From contig JANPWX010000537.1 of the NCBI GenBank assembly GCA_024734555.1, forward strand, positions 530,741 to 594,740: a stretch of DNA of 64,000 nucleotides. Reading direction: 5' to 3'. Shown here in pieces: positions 25,701-38,300 of the stretch; the first letter of the stretch is position 1, and each line of letters starts with the position of its first letter. This DNA is from Trochalopteron elliotii (taxonomy: Eukaryota; Chordata; Aves; Passeriformes; Leiothrichidae). The notes beneath the pieces were generated by a model. It worked only from the letters and a program-made list of their open reading frames with translations. It had not been told where the DNA came from and did not search any database. The position numbers and the translations under genes are program-made.

Positions 25701-28700
25701 TAGCTGTAATGTCCTGGTTTGTGTTTGGCTCTTGGCATTTTGTGGTGGGTGAGTTCCTGTTGTTTGTTCTCAAGAAGTGACAAACTATGCTACAGTAAGA
25801 ACTATGTTCAACTTCATATAGGTGTAGTTTTACAGTCACTGCATTATGTGAAATATCTTTATTTCTAATTATATTGTGATCTACCAAGAATTCCCAGATC
25901 ATCTGCAAAGTTTATCATAGATGACAATATTGGCAGTGTCAGAAAAAACATCGTTAATGATGGCAAGATGTGTGTTTGATAAAGAAGAATAATTTACTGA
26001 TAATCTAATGTTAATTAGAAGCCAAAGGGTTTTTTTTTGTTTCTGAGATAATTGCTGCAAGATAGGTAACTAAAAATGTTAGGGGGTTTACTCAGTTTAA
26101 CAAAGATTTAAAATTTGCTGTTGCAGTCATTAAAGAAAATTGGTGGGCATTTCTTGATTTTGCAAAATCACATCAGGAAGGATATAGGATTTGTAAATAG
26201 AGAAATTCACTCCGTATTTTCAGTTGGAATGCTTATCAACTTTGTAAACCCTGGCTACCAGCCCTTTTCTTGCTTCCCTGTGGTAACTACATCTCTCTGG
26301 GTGCGTCAAAGACATCTTTATACAATTCCTGCAAACCCTTCAAACAGTGTGTAAAGTCCTGCAGTGCTTGAGAAGGCACTGCAGGTGTCTTTGCACAAAT
26401 ATGAGTACTCTGGGCACTGTCTTGTGTATTTGTGTTGCTTCTCAACCCATAAACACACATGCACACGTTTGCCATTCTTGTCCACCCTTCACCAAGTGAA
26501 AGCTGTCAGGTTGTCTTTTCCCTTTGTGCCCTGCCAGCCTTGTTTCTGTTATACCAGGTGTTCCCTGGATGTGCTCTCAGATATATTCTAACAAAGCGTT
26601 CTCAGTGTGGGTCCTGTAAAACTCGTACCAGCAATTTCACTACAATATTTTCATTACAAAGGACATCCTGTTTCATAATAATATATTGTATTCATTTTGA
26701 AGATGTCCTCGCGTCTTACAAGAAGGAATTCTAAAAAGTGGTTGATGCTGTTAGTTGATACTTTGTTTTCTTTGTAAAGTCAGCATGGTATAAAAAATTC
26801 AGTGTAAAAAAATGATTTTAAAAGATGGTGCCTTGATGGTACCTTGTTATTTAGTTAATGTATGCCTTCTGTGATATGGTAGCTGCAGTATATGCTATTT
26901 ATGTCCCAGAAAATATTCAAAAATAATTGCTGACAAAAGCCACTTCACAGGTTGACTCAGAGGTACATCTTGTAATCTGAATGTTAATGTTCTGGATAGC
27001 TAGACAGAGAAAACTATTGATGTAGTTTGAAGATCAGATTAGAGACTAGTCAGGATTCAGTTAGAAAGTGGGGATGGAGAAGGATTGAGATACTTGAGTT
27101 CTCCCAGTTTCACTAAATGTTATGGTTATTGAGCATGTAACACATACAATATATATTTTTGAAAAGTTAAGATTTTTTGCTAGTCAGTGGGAAATGTTAC
27201 CTTTTATATCAAAAGAATTCATGTTTTCTCCAGAAGTAGTTTAGAATCACCTTAATTTTGCTCTGGAATTCAGGCAGCCCCTAGTTTTACTGTGCAATTC
27301 ATGACTGTCATCTGCTTTATTTTCGCCCTTAAGCTTAAATCAGTGTTACGAAGACGCAGTGATAGAAATCTGAGGCCTGATTCTTCCCTCCCTTACATGT
27401 GGTCTGTTCCATGTGATCTCTGCAGAGGGAGTAGGACCAGTGTCCACTGAGATCAGACAGTTCTTCCAGCTCAAATCAATGTGTACATCTTGACTTCCAG
27501 TGTTAGTGGACCAAATCAGGACCTCTACATTTCCAAAAAAGCTCATCTTCTTACTGTAGTTGCAACTGTTTTGGGAAGAGAGGAGTGTTAAGAATGCTGT
27601 CAAGTGAAACAATATGTTGTGTTTTCTCAATATTTGAAAATACCGTTACAGCTTCTACAAGCAGGAGTTGTGCATTTTATTTTTCCCACATCCACCTGCA
27701 AAAATACTGTTATTGTGGCCTGATTTGTCATCATAAACTATTGTGTCATACATAAAGAAAAATATTGTTCTTGCCTCTCTGGGTGTGTGGTCAGATAACC
27801 CAGGCTGTGCACTGGAAAAGGTTTTTTTCCATCACTTTCATTGGCCAGACTAGCAAACTCCATGGGTGTCTGTATCAGCTGCCTTGGAATTGCTTTTGAT
27901 GTGATTAGGCTACTAATTAACTGTCTCAATTCTTGTCTCCCTCCTGATGTTTTCCTTTGATTCACTTTGACTCATAGTAGTCTTCATTCAGTGTGTGTTT
28001 GTTTTTGGTGTTTTGTCTAAAATCCCTAATGATAGCTTGAACTGTTCTCTTTTGGTTAAGAGTTTCCCTCTTTTTTCTGTTAAATGCATGCATCAGAATT
28101 TTTCTTTTAAGAACAGCTGGGACTTTGCAAGGTGTAAAACCAGTGTGCAGTCAGGGTGCATATTTGTGTGCATATTCGTTTAAAGCGTGCTAAGGGTTTT
28201 ACAGTCTGAAAGAGGATATGCGTAGTTACTTCAAAACCATCAAAAACCATAATAAATGTTTACTACTTGAATTCACCAGATAGTAACCTTACCATTAAAT
28301 TATTGTGCAAAGTCAGTTAAATAACAGCAGAAGTTACTGTACTAAGGCCCACTTTGCAAGGAAACCAACGACAAGGAAGTGTGAAACATGCTAATAGATT
28401 ATACGCTATAGCAATATATTGCCTTTTTATTGCTTTTCCACAGGCAGCAGATTCATGTGCAGTTATTACTATTATCTGCTAGTTTTCTATCAAAAAAGAT
28501 TCAGTCTATTGAATCATTAATCTAATATTTATCATTCTTATTGAAAATCCACTAGTGTTAGCAGTGTATAAAATATTGACTTAAATCTACTGGTTTTGCT
28601 GAAGATTAAAAACATATTAACCTGAAAAGCATGATGTTTCCTAGGACATTTTGAAACTACTCATTGTAGATGTTTGAAATGACAGTTTTTCTATGTTGTC

Positions 28701-29334
28701 TGAGGAATGATTTTTTTTCTTAAATCTTTAACATATAGTAAGTGACCAGTACCATCCTGATTTGATGATGCTGAATGTTCGTCCAACACACATTTGAAAT
28801 TTTGATGTGTATTGCATTAGTTAGTGAATATCAAGAATAACATTTTTGCTCATACATAGAGTGTAAAATGGGATCTTTTGTAGCAGCACACGGCCTGTTT
28901 AGAATGATATAACAGGCGCTGAATGTTCACATATCAAACAAAATGCCATCTTTCTGTAGAAAAGAGGTGTCAAAAAGTTTCTTTGTACCTTTAACGCATG
29001 TGATTATGTAGTACAAAATGCAGAGTTTGTAAAATTTCTTGAATATACAGGCAAAAAATGAATAATTCAAAACAACTCATAAGTTCTACATTCTATTGTA
29101 TCTTTTATAACGCAGGCAGAAGATAGCATTGTGTTCCCAGTAGAGCTGAATTTGCACAAGTTACACCTCGGAAAATGCCAGATGGTCTATGGTCTACTTT
29201 TGAGAGCTGTCACATATGTAAAGATTTGAAAAAAGAAAGACAGCTGAATGAGAGCAGTGGATCATTAAAGAGAGAGTGAGAGTCCCTGGGTATCACTGTG
29301 TTTTAAGAAGCATTGTGTCGTTCTCCATATTACA

Positions 29335-29372
<38 letters not shown>

Positions 29373-32300
29373 ACACACAACCTTTAAAAAACAAGGTAGA
29401 AATATTTCCGTTCTAAACTGAGTGGTTGTGGTTTAATCTCGGAACTGTCAATTGCTTTTGTTCTTTATGCTAGAATGCGGTCATATGGTTCCTAATTGGT
29501 TTCAAGTGTGTTTTAACCATAAGATTCAAGTCTCCCTAGTGCAAAATTATCAATAAAGTTAAAATAAATTTAAATTGAGATAACTAATCCATTTGGGGTT
29601 TTATTCCATTTTGATTTGACCTGCGTAGCACACGTGAATACTGTAAAGCCAGTCAGCTAAAAAGTTGTATGTTAATGCTAAAAGACTCAAGTAAGAGTAC
29701 TTTGGGAACAGGATTACTTAATAAAAAATTAAAATTAAAAAAACATAGAAAAGTCCCTAAACCCTTAGTGAAAATAATAATAAAAGCAAAAACTTAAAAC
29801 TGTTCAGATTTCCAAGACTTTCCATTTACCCACAGTTTGACAGAAACACGCCTAATTTTGAAGATTGAATTTTGGATATTTTGTCAAGTTACTATATTGT
29901 AGCAAAGCCCCCAAAATATACAAACAATTTGTAAGCTGCCACCACCAATTAAACTGGCTTAGGTCGTAGACGTCAGTTTTATAAACTGACATCCAGACAT
30001 AGAGAATTTTTTAGAAAATCTATTGCTTCTTTATTGAGGAAGGTTAACTGCTCCCCAGCAATTCTAGTTCATTGGTACAACTGCACTACTCCCCAGCAGG
30101 GAATCATAGGCAATGCAGGGAGAGGAAGCATTACATGAAACATGAAAAACACTGTTCCTTAATTACAAAATTTGCATTTAAGTGGGATAATGAAGATAAA
30201 ACTATGGAGTGCTGTGGACATAAACACTGAATTTTAGAGAGTAAAATTTTGTTTCTGATATTAGCGAAGATTTTTGACTGTGATTAAACCTACATTGACT
30301 ATTTTTAAACTGAAATAAATAACATTGAATTTTTTTAAAAAATAATTTTGCACATACATGGAAAGAGAATCTACATGAAGGGTTCCTCATAGTATACTTT
30401 TAATAATACTTATTCAAATCGGAGAAAATTCCCTAAAAATTTGTTTTGGGACCTTTATGAGAGTTTAGAAATGTTAACCAAATAGATAGTGATGCTTTAA
30501 GTTTTAGCTTTCATACTTTCCAGATTCTGTACTGCATTAGTATATAACTCTGAACTTGATATAAAGTGTTAGCAAGTTCTACAAAGTTAGTTAGACAAAA
30601 CAATCCTTTTCCATTACAGCCTTACAGGATAGCATTACAGTCTCAGGCCCAAAAGCATAAACAACAGTGAATTGAGGAGAGCAAACTGGGAGGATGAACT
30701 TCATAACCTGAAGCTGTAATTGGACAATTAACCCAAATATGTAAATGGACCAAAACTTACAAAAGTGTGAAAACTCCTTGACTGGTCATCCATCTTGGGT
30801 GTAGCCTCACCAGGCTCTTGTACTGCCTAACATGTACTCTTTGAAGCCCTTTTAATAAATACCTACTTTATTTCTTCAATGCTTTAACCTCTGTTCTAGG
30901 TAGCTTCTCAAGGCATCAATAGCACAAATTGAATTCCAAAGTGAAGAAAGTGCCTTCTTAGGCTTCTGTTCATAGGTTTTACAAACACTAATGCAAAACT
31001 GAAGGAGAAGCAGTTTCAGCATAGTTAATAAAAAAGCCTTTGGGCAGCAGTTAGTTCTTCAGGTCTCAGAGAGTGTACTCCTGTTTTGTTGGCTTGGAGG
31101 TTTCTGAGCAGTTACTACTGGTAATGGAAGGGAATGATCTTTGATCTTTGCATTCCCTGTAACATCTTTGGGGAGTCTAAAACACGAATGTTTTCTCCAG
31201 CCCTCCCTTTCTTTCCTGCAACAGAAAATTATCACTTTGGTCAAGTAGGTTCAAGCAGGGTTACTCTGACCTAGATAAGTTTGGGCAGTCAAGGCTAAAT
31301 TCTGAAAACATTAGTGGCAGTGACTAAAATATCAAGAAAAGCATGAACCTGTTCATGTTTAAACTATTATGAAAAAGATTCCTTTGTTGCCTGTGAGTGT
31401 GACCAGAACATAAAGTTTAAGATTTGTGTGAAGTTTATTCTGGAAAAGTTTATGATAGTGGAGAAAGCAACCTGGGAATGGTGTTAGTGTTCTGGATAGA
31501 AGGAGAGCACTAGGGGTTTGTTGGACAAATTTAGAACTGAGTCCTTTTAGAGACCATGTTGGTCTGTTTGTCCCAGTAGTATTTGTTGGAAAATTTGTTA
31601 ACTAGTACCTGAAGTTTCTTTTAGAACAAGCTACCTATAATTATCTATATATATTTTTACCTTGATAATGTGAAAACATCAGGAAATGGATATGAACCAT
31701 CTGAAAAGAGAATGAACTGCAGCACTGTTTTTCCTTACTGCTGGCACTAATTTCTTGTCCATTTGGTATCTAATAGAATCTGGACTTTTTCTTTGACATA
31801 ATATTTTTAATATAAGTGAAGATTGGACTGTCTGAAAGCCTATTTACATCCAAGCATGATGCAGTAGTGTTTTGATTAGGAGAGGTGATTGGGCTGGTGC
31901 TTTTTGATTGTGAGATCTTGTTGTGTTACTGTGTTTACAGTTTAATTAGTTTTCCCCCACAAAATCTGCAATTTTTTTTCTAAATAAGAAATTTCAAGTT
32001 GAAACCACTTTTTTTTTATTACAAAGCTTTACATTAAAAAAATCATACATATTTTCTTCAGTTACATACTAAAGAATACATAGGAAATCCCTTTTCTATG
32101 CTATTACAAATATTCTCCTTTATGATGCAGTAGCTCAACACAGAATGGCCACGTTTCATGCTTTCTCATTAGAATAAGTTTATAACATGTACTTTCTGAG
32201 GCTTAGCCAGGTCACTGCAGATTCTTGTCTTGACAGGTTTGGTTTTTTTTTTTTCACTTTGACCATTTTAGTGTTTCCATTAAATCCCTAACTGGCCTAT

Positions 32301-35300
32301 TACAGTTAAATATTTCTAAAATTGTGAATCTTTGTTGAAGAATATGGAGCGGGGGGACTCTGGCTTGCCACAGCTCTGTGGTGTTTTAATGCATGTTCCT
32401 TCTGGTTACCTCTTCCACAAAACCAGATTTTGATTGGTTTTGTACTTCTCAGTAATCCACAATTTTTATGAATTGAAGCTCAAGCTTGTTAGTTACCTGG
32501 ATATTCCTGTTCTTCTCTAATATACTGGTTGGTGATGGTTGAGTGTCAGGGGACCCCTACCACATCACTCAGGTTATTTTCTGAAGGCTGGCAGGTTGGC
32601 CAGCCTGCATCTTAACCCATGTGGTTTGTATGTTTAGTCCTACAGTTTTTCTCTCATTTGGGTGTATTTCTCACATTATTCATTTGATTATCTCAATACA
32701 AGTTTATCTCAGTTTTGCTACATTTGTTCCCCATCTTGACTTTTTCCCTTTCTTCAAATTGCTTGCATTGTTCTCTGTATGTCGATGACAGAGCCTTGCA
32801 AGCCTTTCCTTGCATTACCAAATGGGGAATCTAGGCCTCATGCAGATGTGAGGTGCTTTTTTGAATACCTAATACTTATTTTTAATCTAAAGATATTTTT
32901 TGCTTTATTGTCTTGATGGGGGAATGTTAACTTGTCAGTCTGTTTTTAGGTCGATAAAAACAAGGAAAGTTGCATTCTCAGTATAGCCTAAAGTGTTCAG
33001 TTACCAATTTATAATTTTAATTAGCCCTTTCTTTCTTGTACTTTAAGCACAACCTCAACGTTTGCCTCAGCCAAATACTTCAGCACTGGAAAGGAGTGAG
33101 GAAGAAAGTGGCAAAATCCAAAATGGCCATGTGTGTCTGAGTAATGGAAGTGGAATTCACAATGGGGTCAAGCATATGCCTGCAGACAACAGAAAGATTT
33201 CATCTCCTGTTTCAGAAAAAATGCACAGAAAAATTCAGTCCACCTTGTCTGTCAACAGCAACAGCAGCAAGAAGAGTAAAATAAGCTCTGTGTTTTCTCA
33301 AAAGCCAGGTACTTCACCAGAAGGTAAGCTGATATTCTTATTAAAAAACCCAAACTGAATAAAGACTAACAAAACCTCAGTAAAAATTATACAATCAACT
33401 GAAAGTAATTGAAGAGTGTGACTCATGCTCCAGAAACAAATAGAACTTATTAAGATAAAAGACAAGCTTCTTTCTCAAAGGAAAATATTAGGTACTTGAA
33501 GGAAAGGGAAGGAATGGGAGAGTTCTTGCTTTCAAACATTTGGTCAGCATGATCTGATAATGTTTTAGTCTCTGTACTTAGTATCCCGAACTGATGGAAA
33601 CTCTTGTCAACATTGTCACACATGCACCAGAAAAAAAAACTAAAATACTACTAGTTCAAAGCACAGTAAATATTTAAATCCAGTAATGACAGGCTCCATA
33701 AGGGTAGACCTTGCTTTTGAAATGTTCTGTTAGCTGATATCCTGACTAGCTGTGAGGTCTGAACACTAGATAATAAAACAATGACCTGTGCTTTGGTGTT
33801 CGATGTGCCTTATGCTATATTTGGGATGTAGATAATGTGCACAAAAAAGCTTCATACTCCTGCATAGCTTAAATAAGCAAAAGTAAATAATTTCTCTTAT
33901 GTTTTAGCTGTGTCTCTGTGCTCTCACTGCTTGCATTTCCACTCATGGTTCCAGAGTTACTGAGCTTCTCAAGCCACTGCCTTCCCATTAGCAGTAATAT
34001 ACTCAATGGACTTTGCTACTGCCCTTAACAAGGAGAGTGTGGAGACTCTAGAAATTTCATTGGTTTGAGGCAGGCATAGATGTGGCTGGTTAAAAAAAAA
34101 CACCTCTAGAGGGAGGGGACAGACACAGATTCTTAGAGAAGTGAGAGATGGTAGTGTTCAGTGAAATGGGGAGGACTCTCAGCCTAGATGAAAGGATGAG
34201 GGATCAGAAGGATAGCATGTAGCGGCCTCAAGGAAGGCTGCTGATGTCAGTGGAGAGACTTCTGACTTCACCTACTTTAGTCAAACTTACTCAGTGAGTC
34301 TGTGTAATAGCATCAAGAACAGCTTCAATCAGACCCTTCCATGGGCTGGTCCCCTTTGCTATTGTTTATTTTCATGTTTATCTTCAAGAATCTACTGTTA
34401 CTTTTCTGTTGTGCTTTTAATCCTCTAACATTTCTTTCCAAAATCACAACTTCATACTTCCTGTATTCCTTTTTCTGTTACGTGAAATGTCTTTATGTGG
34501 TTCTCCTTAGTGCACTTTGAAAAGACTGTATCTTAAGAATCCTAGACCTGTTCATGTGGCTGAAACAAAGTGCAGTCCTCTGAATTTTAAGAAATTCAAC
34601 CTCTGAACAAAACCAACAAACTGTTGTTTCAGAGGCAGTGCCTGCCCTGTTCATTCCCCTGTACAATTAATTACGGCAAACATTTTCTTTTTTCTTCTAA
34701 AATTATCCTGTAATAAAAACAGTTGTTGGAGTTATTTTTTTCTGTTTAATAACTGAATGTCAAATTATGTCAAATTACTAAGTTGTTGAGGAGAAAATAT
34801 CTTCAGATTTAGCTTTAAATTCTAATGTCTGATTTTAATATCCAACACAATTGTGTTTGTTGCCCGAAACTGCCATCATACAATACTGTATATTATATAC
34901 AGTAGAAATTTTCTTACCCTTAAAGGCATATCTGATTAAAATATAGATCAGTAAATAGTGTTGTCACGTTGTGTAAGTTGCATTCTTTCAAAGCACAGAA
35001 ATACAGAATAGTCCTATTGTCACACTCAATTTCACAAGTCACCTAATAGCTAAGGTTAAATATAGTCAACACTGTATATCTGACATTGTAACGTGCTTCT
35101 TTTGAATGTGAGAACTTGGATAGATGCTCTGAGTAGCTTGTCCCATTCTGGAAATGTCTGCAGCTCTGAGTTTTCTTTTACTCAATCCAAGCAAAGCGCA
35201 GGTTTTATCGTGCAGTGATTAAAGCATGTCTGGTGTATTGGAATATACCCGTAAGGGAATATTTGTTTTTAAAAATGATTTTCTGGTTTTGAAATTTATT

Positions 35301-38300
35301 TTGCTTTACAGTTCTCTGACAGACATATTTTATATTTGTGTAAATACATCTGCATGCACACATATACAAACCTTCTGACAGCTTCTTCGGCTTTTCAGTA
35401 AGGTACCCTATGGGGCTACATGACAAAACCAGAAACTGTAAGTAGTATTCTTATCAAGCTGTTGCCTTTCAGGAAGTATCAATATATACTTTATTTGTTC
35501 TATCGTCCTAATTTTTTAGAAGATGCACAATCGAAAGTCTGGCAACAGTCACTTCAAATATCTAAATTAACACGAAGAAGAGCTCACTGTTTAAGGGAAA
35601 AATGATTTATTGATAGCTTAAAAATAATTGCGCTATTACTACAAGTCATGTTAACCCCTTATGACTACTTCTGGAAGACTGCATTACAAAAAGCTGATAT
35701 AATTAGCCTAGTTACTTGTTTAAAGGGCTGTAATTGCATTTAAATCAGAAATATATGTGCATATATATATATATACATATGCTTGATAAATAAATCTAAT
35801 TTTGCTAAACCAGAAGAGTGTATTAATAAGTTCAGTGACTGAGGATTGCACAGACATTCTTTCAAAATGGTATACACAATTTAATTTGAACATGACTTCT
35901 GCAGCTTCTTTGTATAATGAACATTTTTGGGCAAGGAGGCATTTTTCTGAGCAGTTGACTCCTCTGATTCAGTGAGATTTCTGTAGAGGATATTCACACA
36001 GCTTACAGGAAGACGGAAAAGATGCAGAGCTATTGGAAGTTATTTGTGATGTTGCTTAACTACTTGGCTATTCTTTAACTTGTACCACGTTAACCTCATA
36101 AGGCACTGGTTACTTCTGAAGAGTTCCTGGGTTTGAATTTACTTGAAGGTATTTATTTGTATTCAGACACATATATATATGATGTAATAGTATAACTTCT
36201 AGGCAGTTTTTTTAATGGTCTTATGCAGAAGGAGACAAACAATATTTATTTTGTACTGTGAGTAATAAATCACCCAATTTAACTCACCTGCTTACTATAA
36301 CATCCAGAAAGCTTTAGTAGAAAGAAATAAGGTAAACTTGTACACTTTCAGATATTTCAATTCACTTTAATTTTGCTATTCCTTATGTAGTACCTTGGAT
36401 TTTATAATCTAATTGCTAGCCTTGTTTGGTTTTTTAAACCTGAAAATACACACCCTGTATTTTTACTTCATCTGCGTTGTCTTCCTCCTTGAGTGTTTTG
36501 GTCTGTTGTCAGTCAGGAGACTAACTGAATTAATTGAAGGAAAGTGGCCAGAGAAAAAGAAAAATTACGTCCTCAGAAGGAAGAGAAGTGAAAATTCTGG
36601 CTGTCAAGCTGAGTTTAAAGTATAGGAAAGAGAAAATATTTTTCTTTATTTTTCTTATTCCCTCCCAAAAGCCGCATTCTTCTTGATTTTTCTTAAAAGA
36701 CAAGATGTGAATATTTCTGGAGCACCACACTTGGCTGTAATGCAAAGTTTTTCCAGGTATGGTACTTTGTTCTAGAATATTGTATCTATTGACAGAACAG
36801 AGAGCCTGAAAGGGCTTGAAGCAGGATAAAATCAAGAAACATGATGGGCTTGCCCTCCATCCTGCACAGGAGCATATTCAGGTTCATTCTTATTTAAAAT
36901 GTAGCATACTGCTTCATATACTGTAGATTTCAGTATATAAACTAGAAAGCTAAATGGAGTTCAGTTTTACCTTACTCTGGGTAGCTCATCTTCTGTGAAG
37001 GTTGGTTACTGCACTTGTTGGTCCCCAAAGTACTGAACAGTCCTAACACAAGCTATGAAACCTCCCAGTCTGCTACCCCTCAAAAATTCACCCACTACAG
37101 TTGAGAACTCTTTTTTAATTGTTCCATTTGAAAACTCCACTTGTGCTGTGGGCCACTTATTGTGAGCTTTTTGAGGTGAATTTGTGTAGGAAATGCAACA
37201 GACATTTTGGTGGCAGTAGTAAAAAAGCTTTAAAAACTCCTTTTTAAAATGAGTCTGTAGTATATGTGATTGTGTCAGCATTCCAGAATATGCTGGTTAG
37301 AAACACTTTCACATCCAGTGAGACTTAGGAGGGTGTGAGCGCACTCACCAGTTCTGCTTTTCCCCCACATCTATTATTAATCCCTATTGTCCCTGAAGAA
37401 ATCTTACTCAGCTCCATAACTTACACTACAAAAAACCAAAGGAATTATGAAATAGCTGGAGTTTCACTCCTAAAAAGCAGTTTTTAAACACTGTTTCAGT
37501 TCTAAAGATTTTTCAAAGGGACTGGATAGGTTTCAGTGAATATTGGGAATAAAAAAAATTTTAGCTCAAAGAAATTTTATTAATATTTTGAATTATTGAT
37601 GCCAGAGGTGTCGCAATACTTCCAAAATTCTAGTTGGTAGGCCACTAGCAAAGAGAATTGTTAGTATTTTGTACCTGATTGTTATGAGCAGTGGAGAAAA
37701 CCACTTTGGAAACATGAAAAAGCAATTGTAAATTAGTAAAAAGGAAGGCAGTCTAGCTGCTGTGTTCAGACGCAGAACATCCAGAGCTCTGATGCAGATC
37801 CAGATGCAGACTTGTCCAGAGAAACTTAAAGAAGAGAGGAGGTCTAAAGGACACAGCAAAGAGGCAGAAAAACAATAGATCTACATGTCAGGAAATGAAG
37901 ATGGATGAATAATTGAAAACATACATACATGTGTCAGAGTCGTGGAAGATAAGTAATAATGACATGCAGAATTGGAGGAGGAAAGGAAAGAAGTTGGGCA
38001 GGGGGAAGGATGGAAGAGAATTTCAGTTAAGGGAGTGAGGGGCCAAGGTAGGTGCCTATTATTTTCTAAAAACTAAACCAAGTTTTCCTACCAAATCCTT
38101 ACGAAGCTTAATGTTATACAGTTTTTGAATCAAAGCAATCATTTATGAAAAGTTAAGGATGGAGAGAGGGAATATGGGTTTTAGTTCATTTTTGACATGA
38201 AGCTCTCGCATCTGGTCAAGTTGTTGTGACCTCAGAAGTTACTGTGTTTGGCAGGGAAGTTCCCACAACTCCAGTGACTTGATACTTTCAGTTTAATGTG

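Larger units (their letters stand above)
10715..33047 (+). other. MDFIC: MDFIC intron, 22.3 kb, between the 132-nt and 276-nt exons
   Basis: The borders are GTAAGT at 10715 and a T/C-rich tract ending AG at 33046-33047. No coding exon is recognisable inside. Identified contents are a TATCTAAG/ATCTAAA tandem stretch (12921-12984), an ancient CR1 3' relic (about 13815-14135), a younger CR1 3' end (16081-16440) and a 31-T run (29337-29367). The GC-richer patches near 15.8-16.0, 21.0-21.2 and 22.8-23.1 kb carry nothing I can identify. The remaining small open frames are typical of AT-rich random sequence. Confidence 0.85.
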
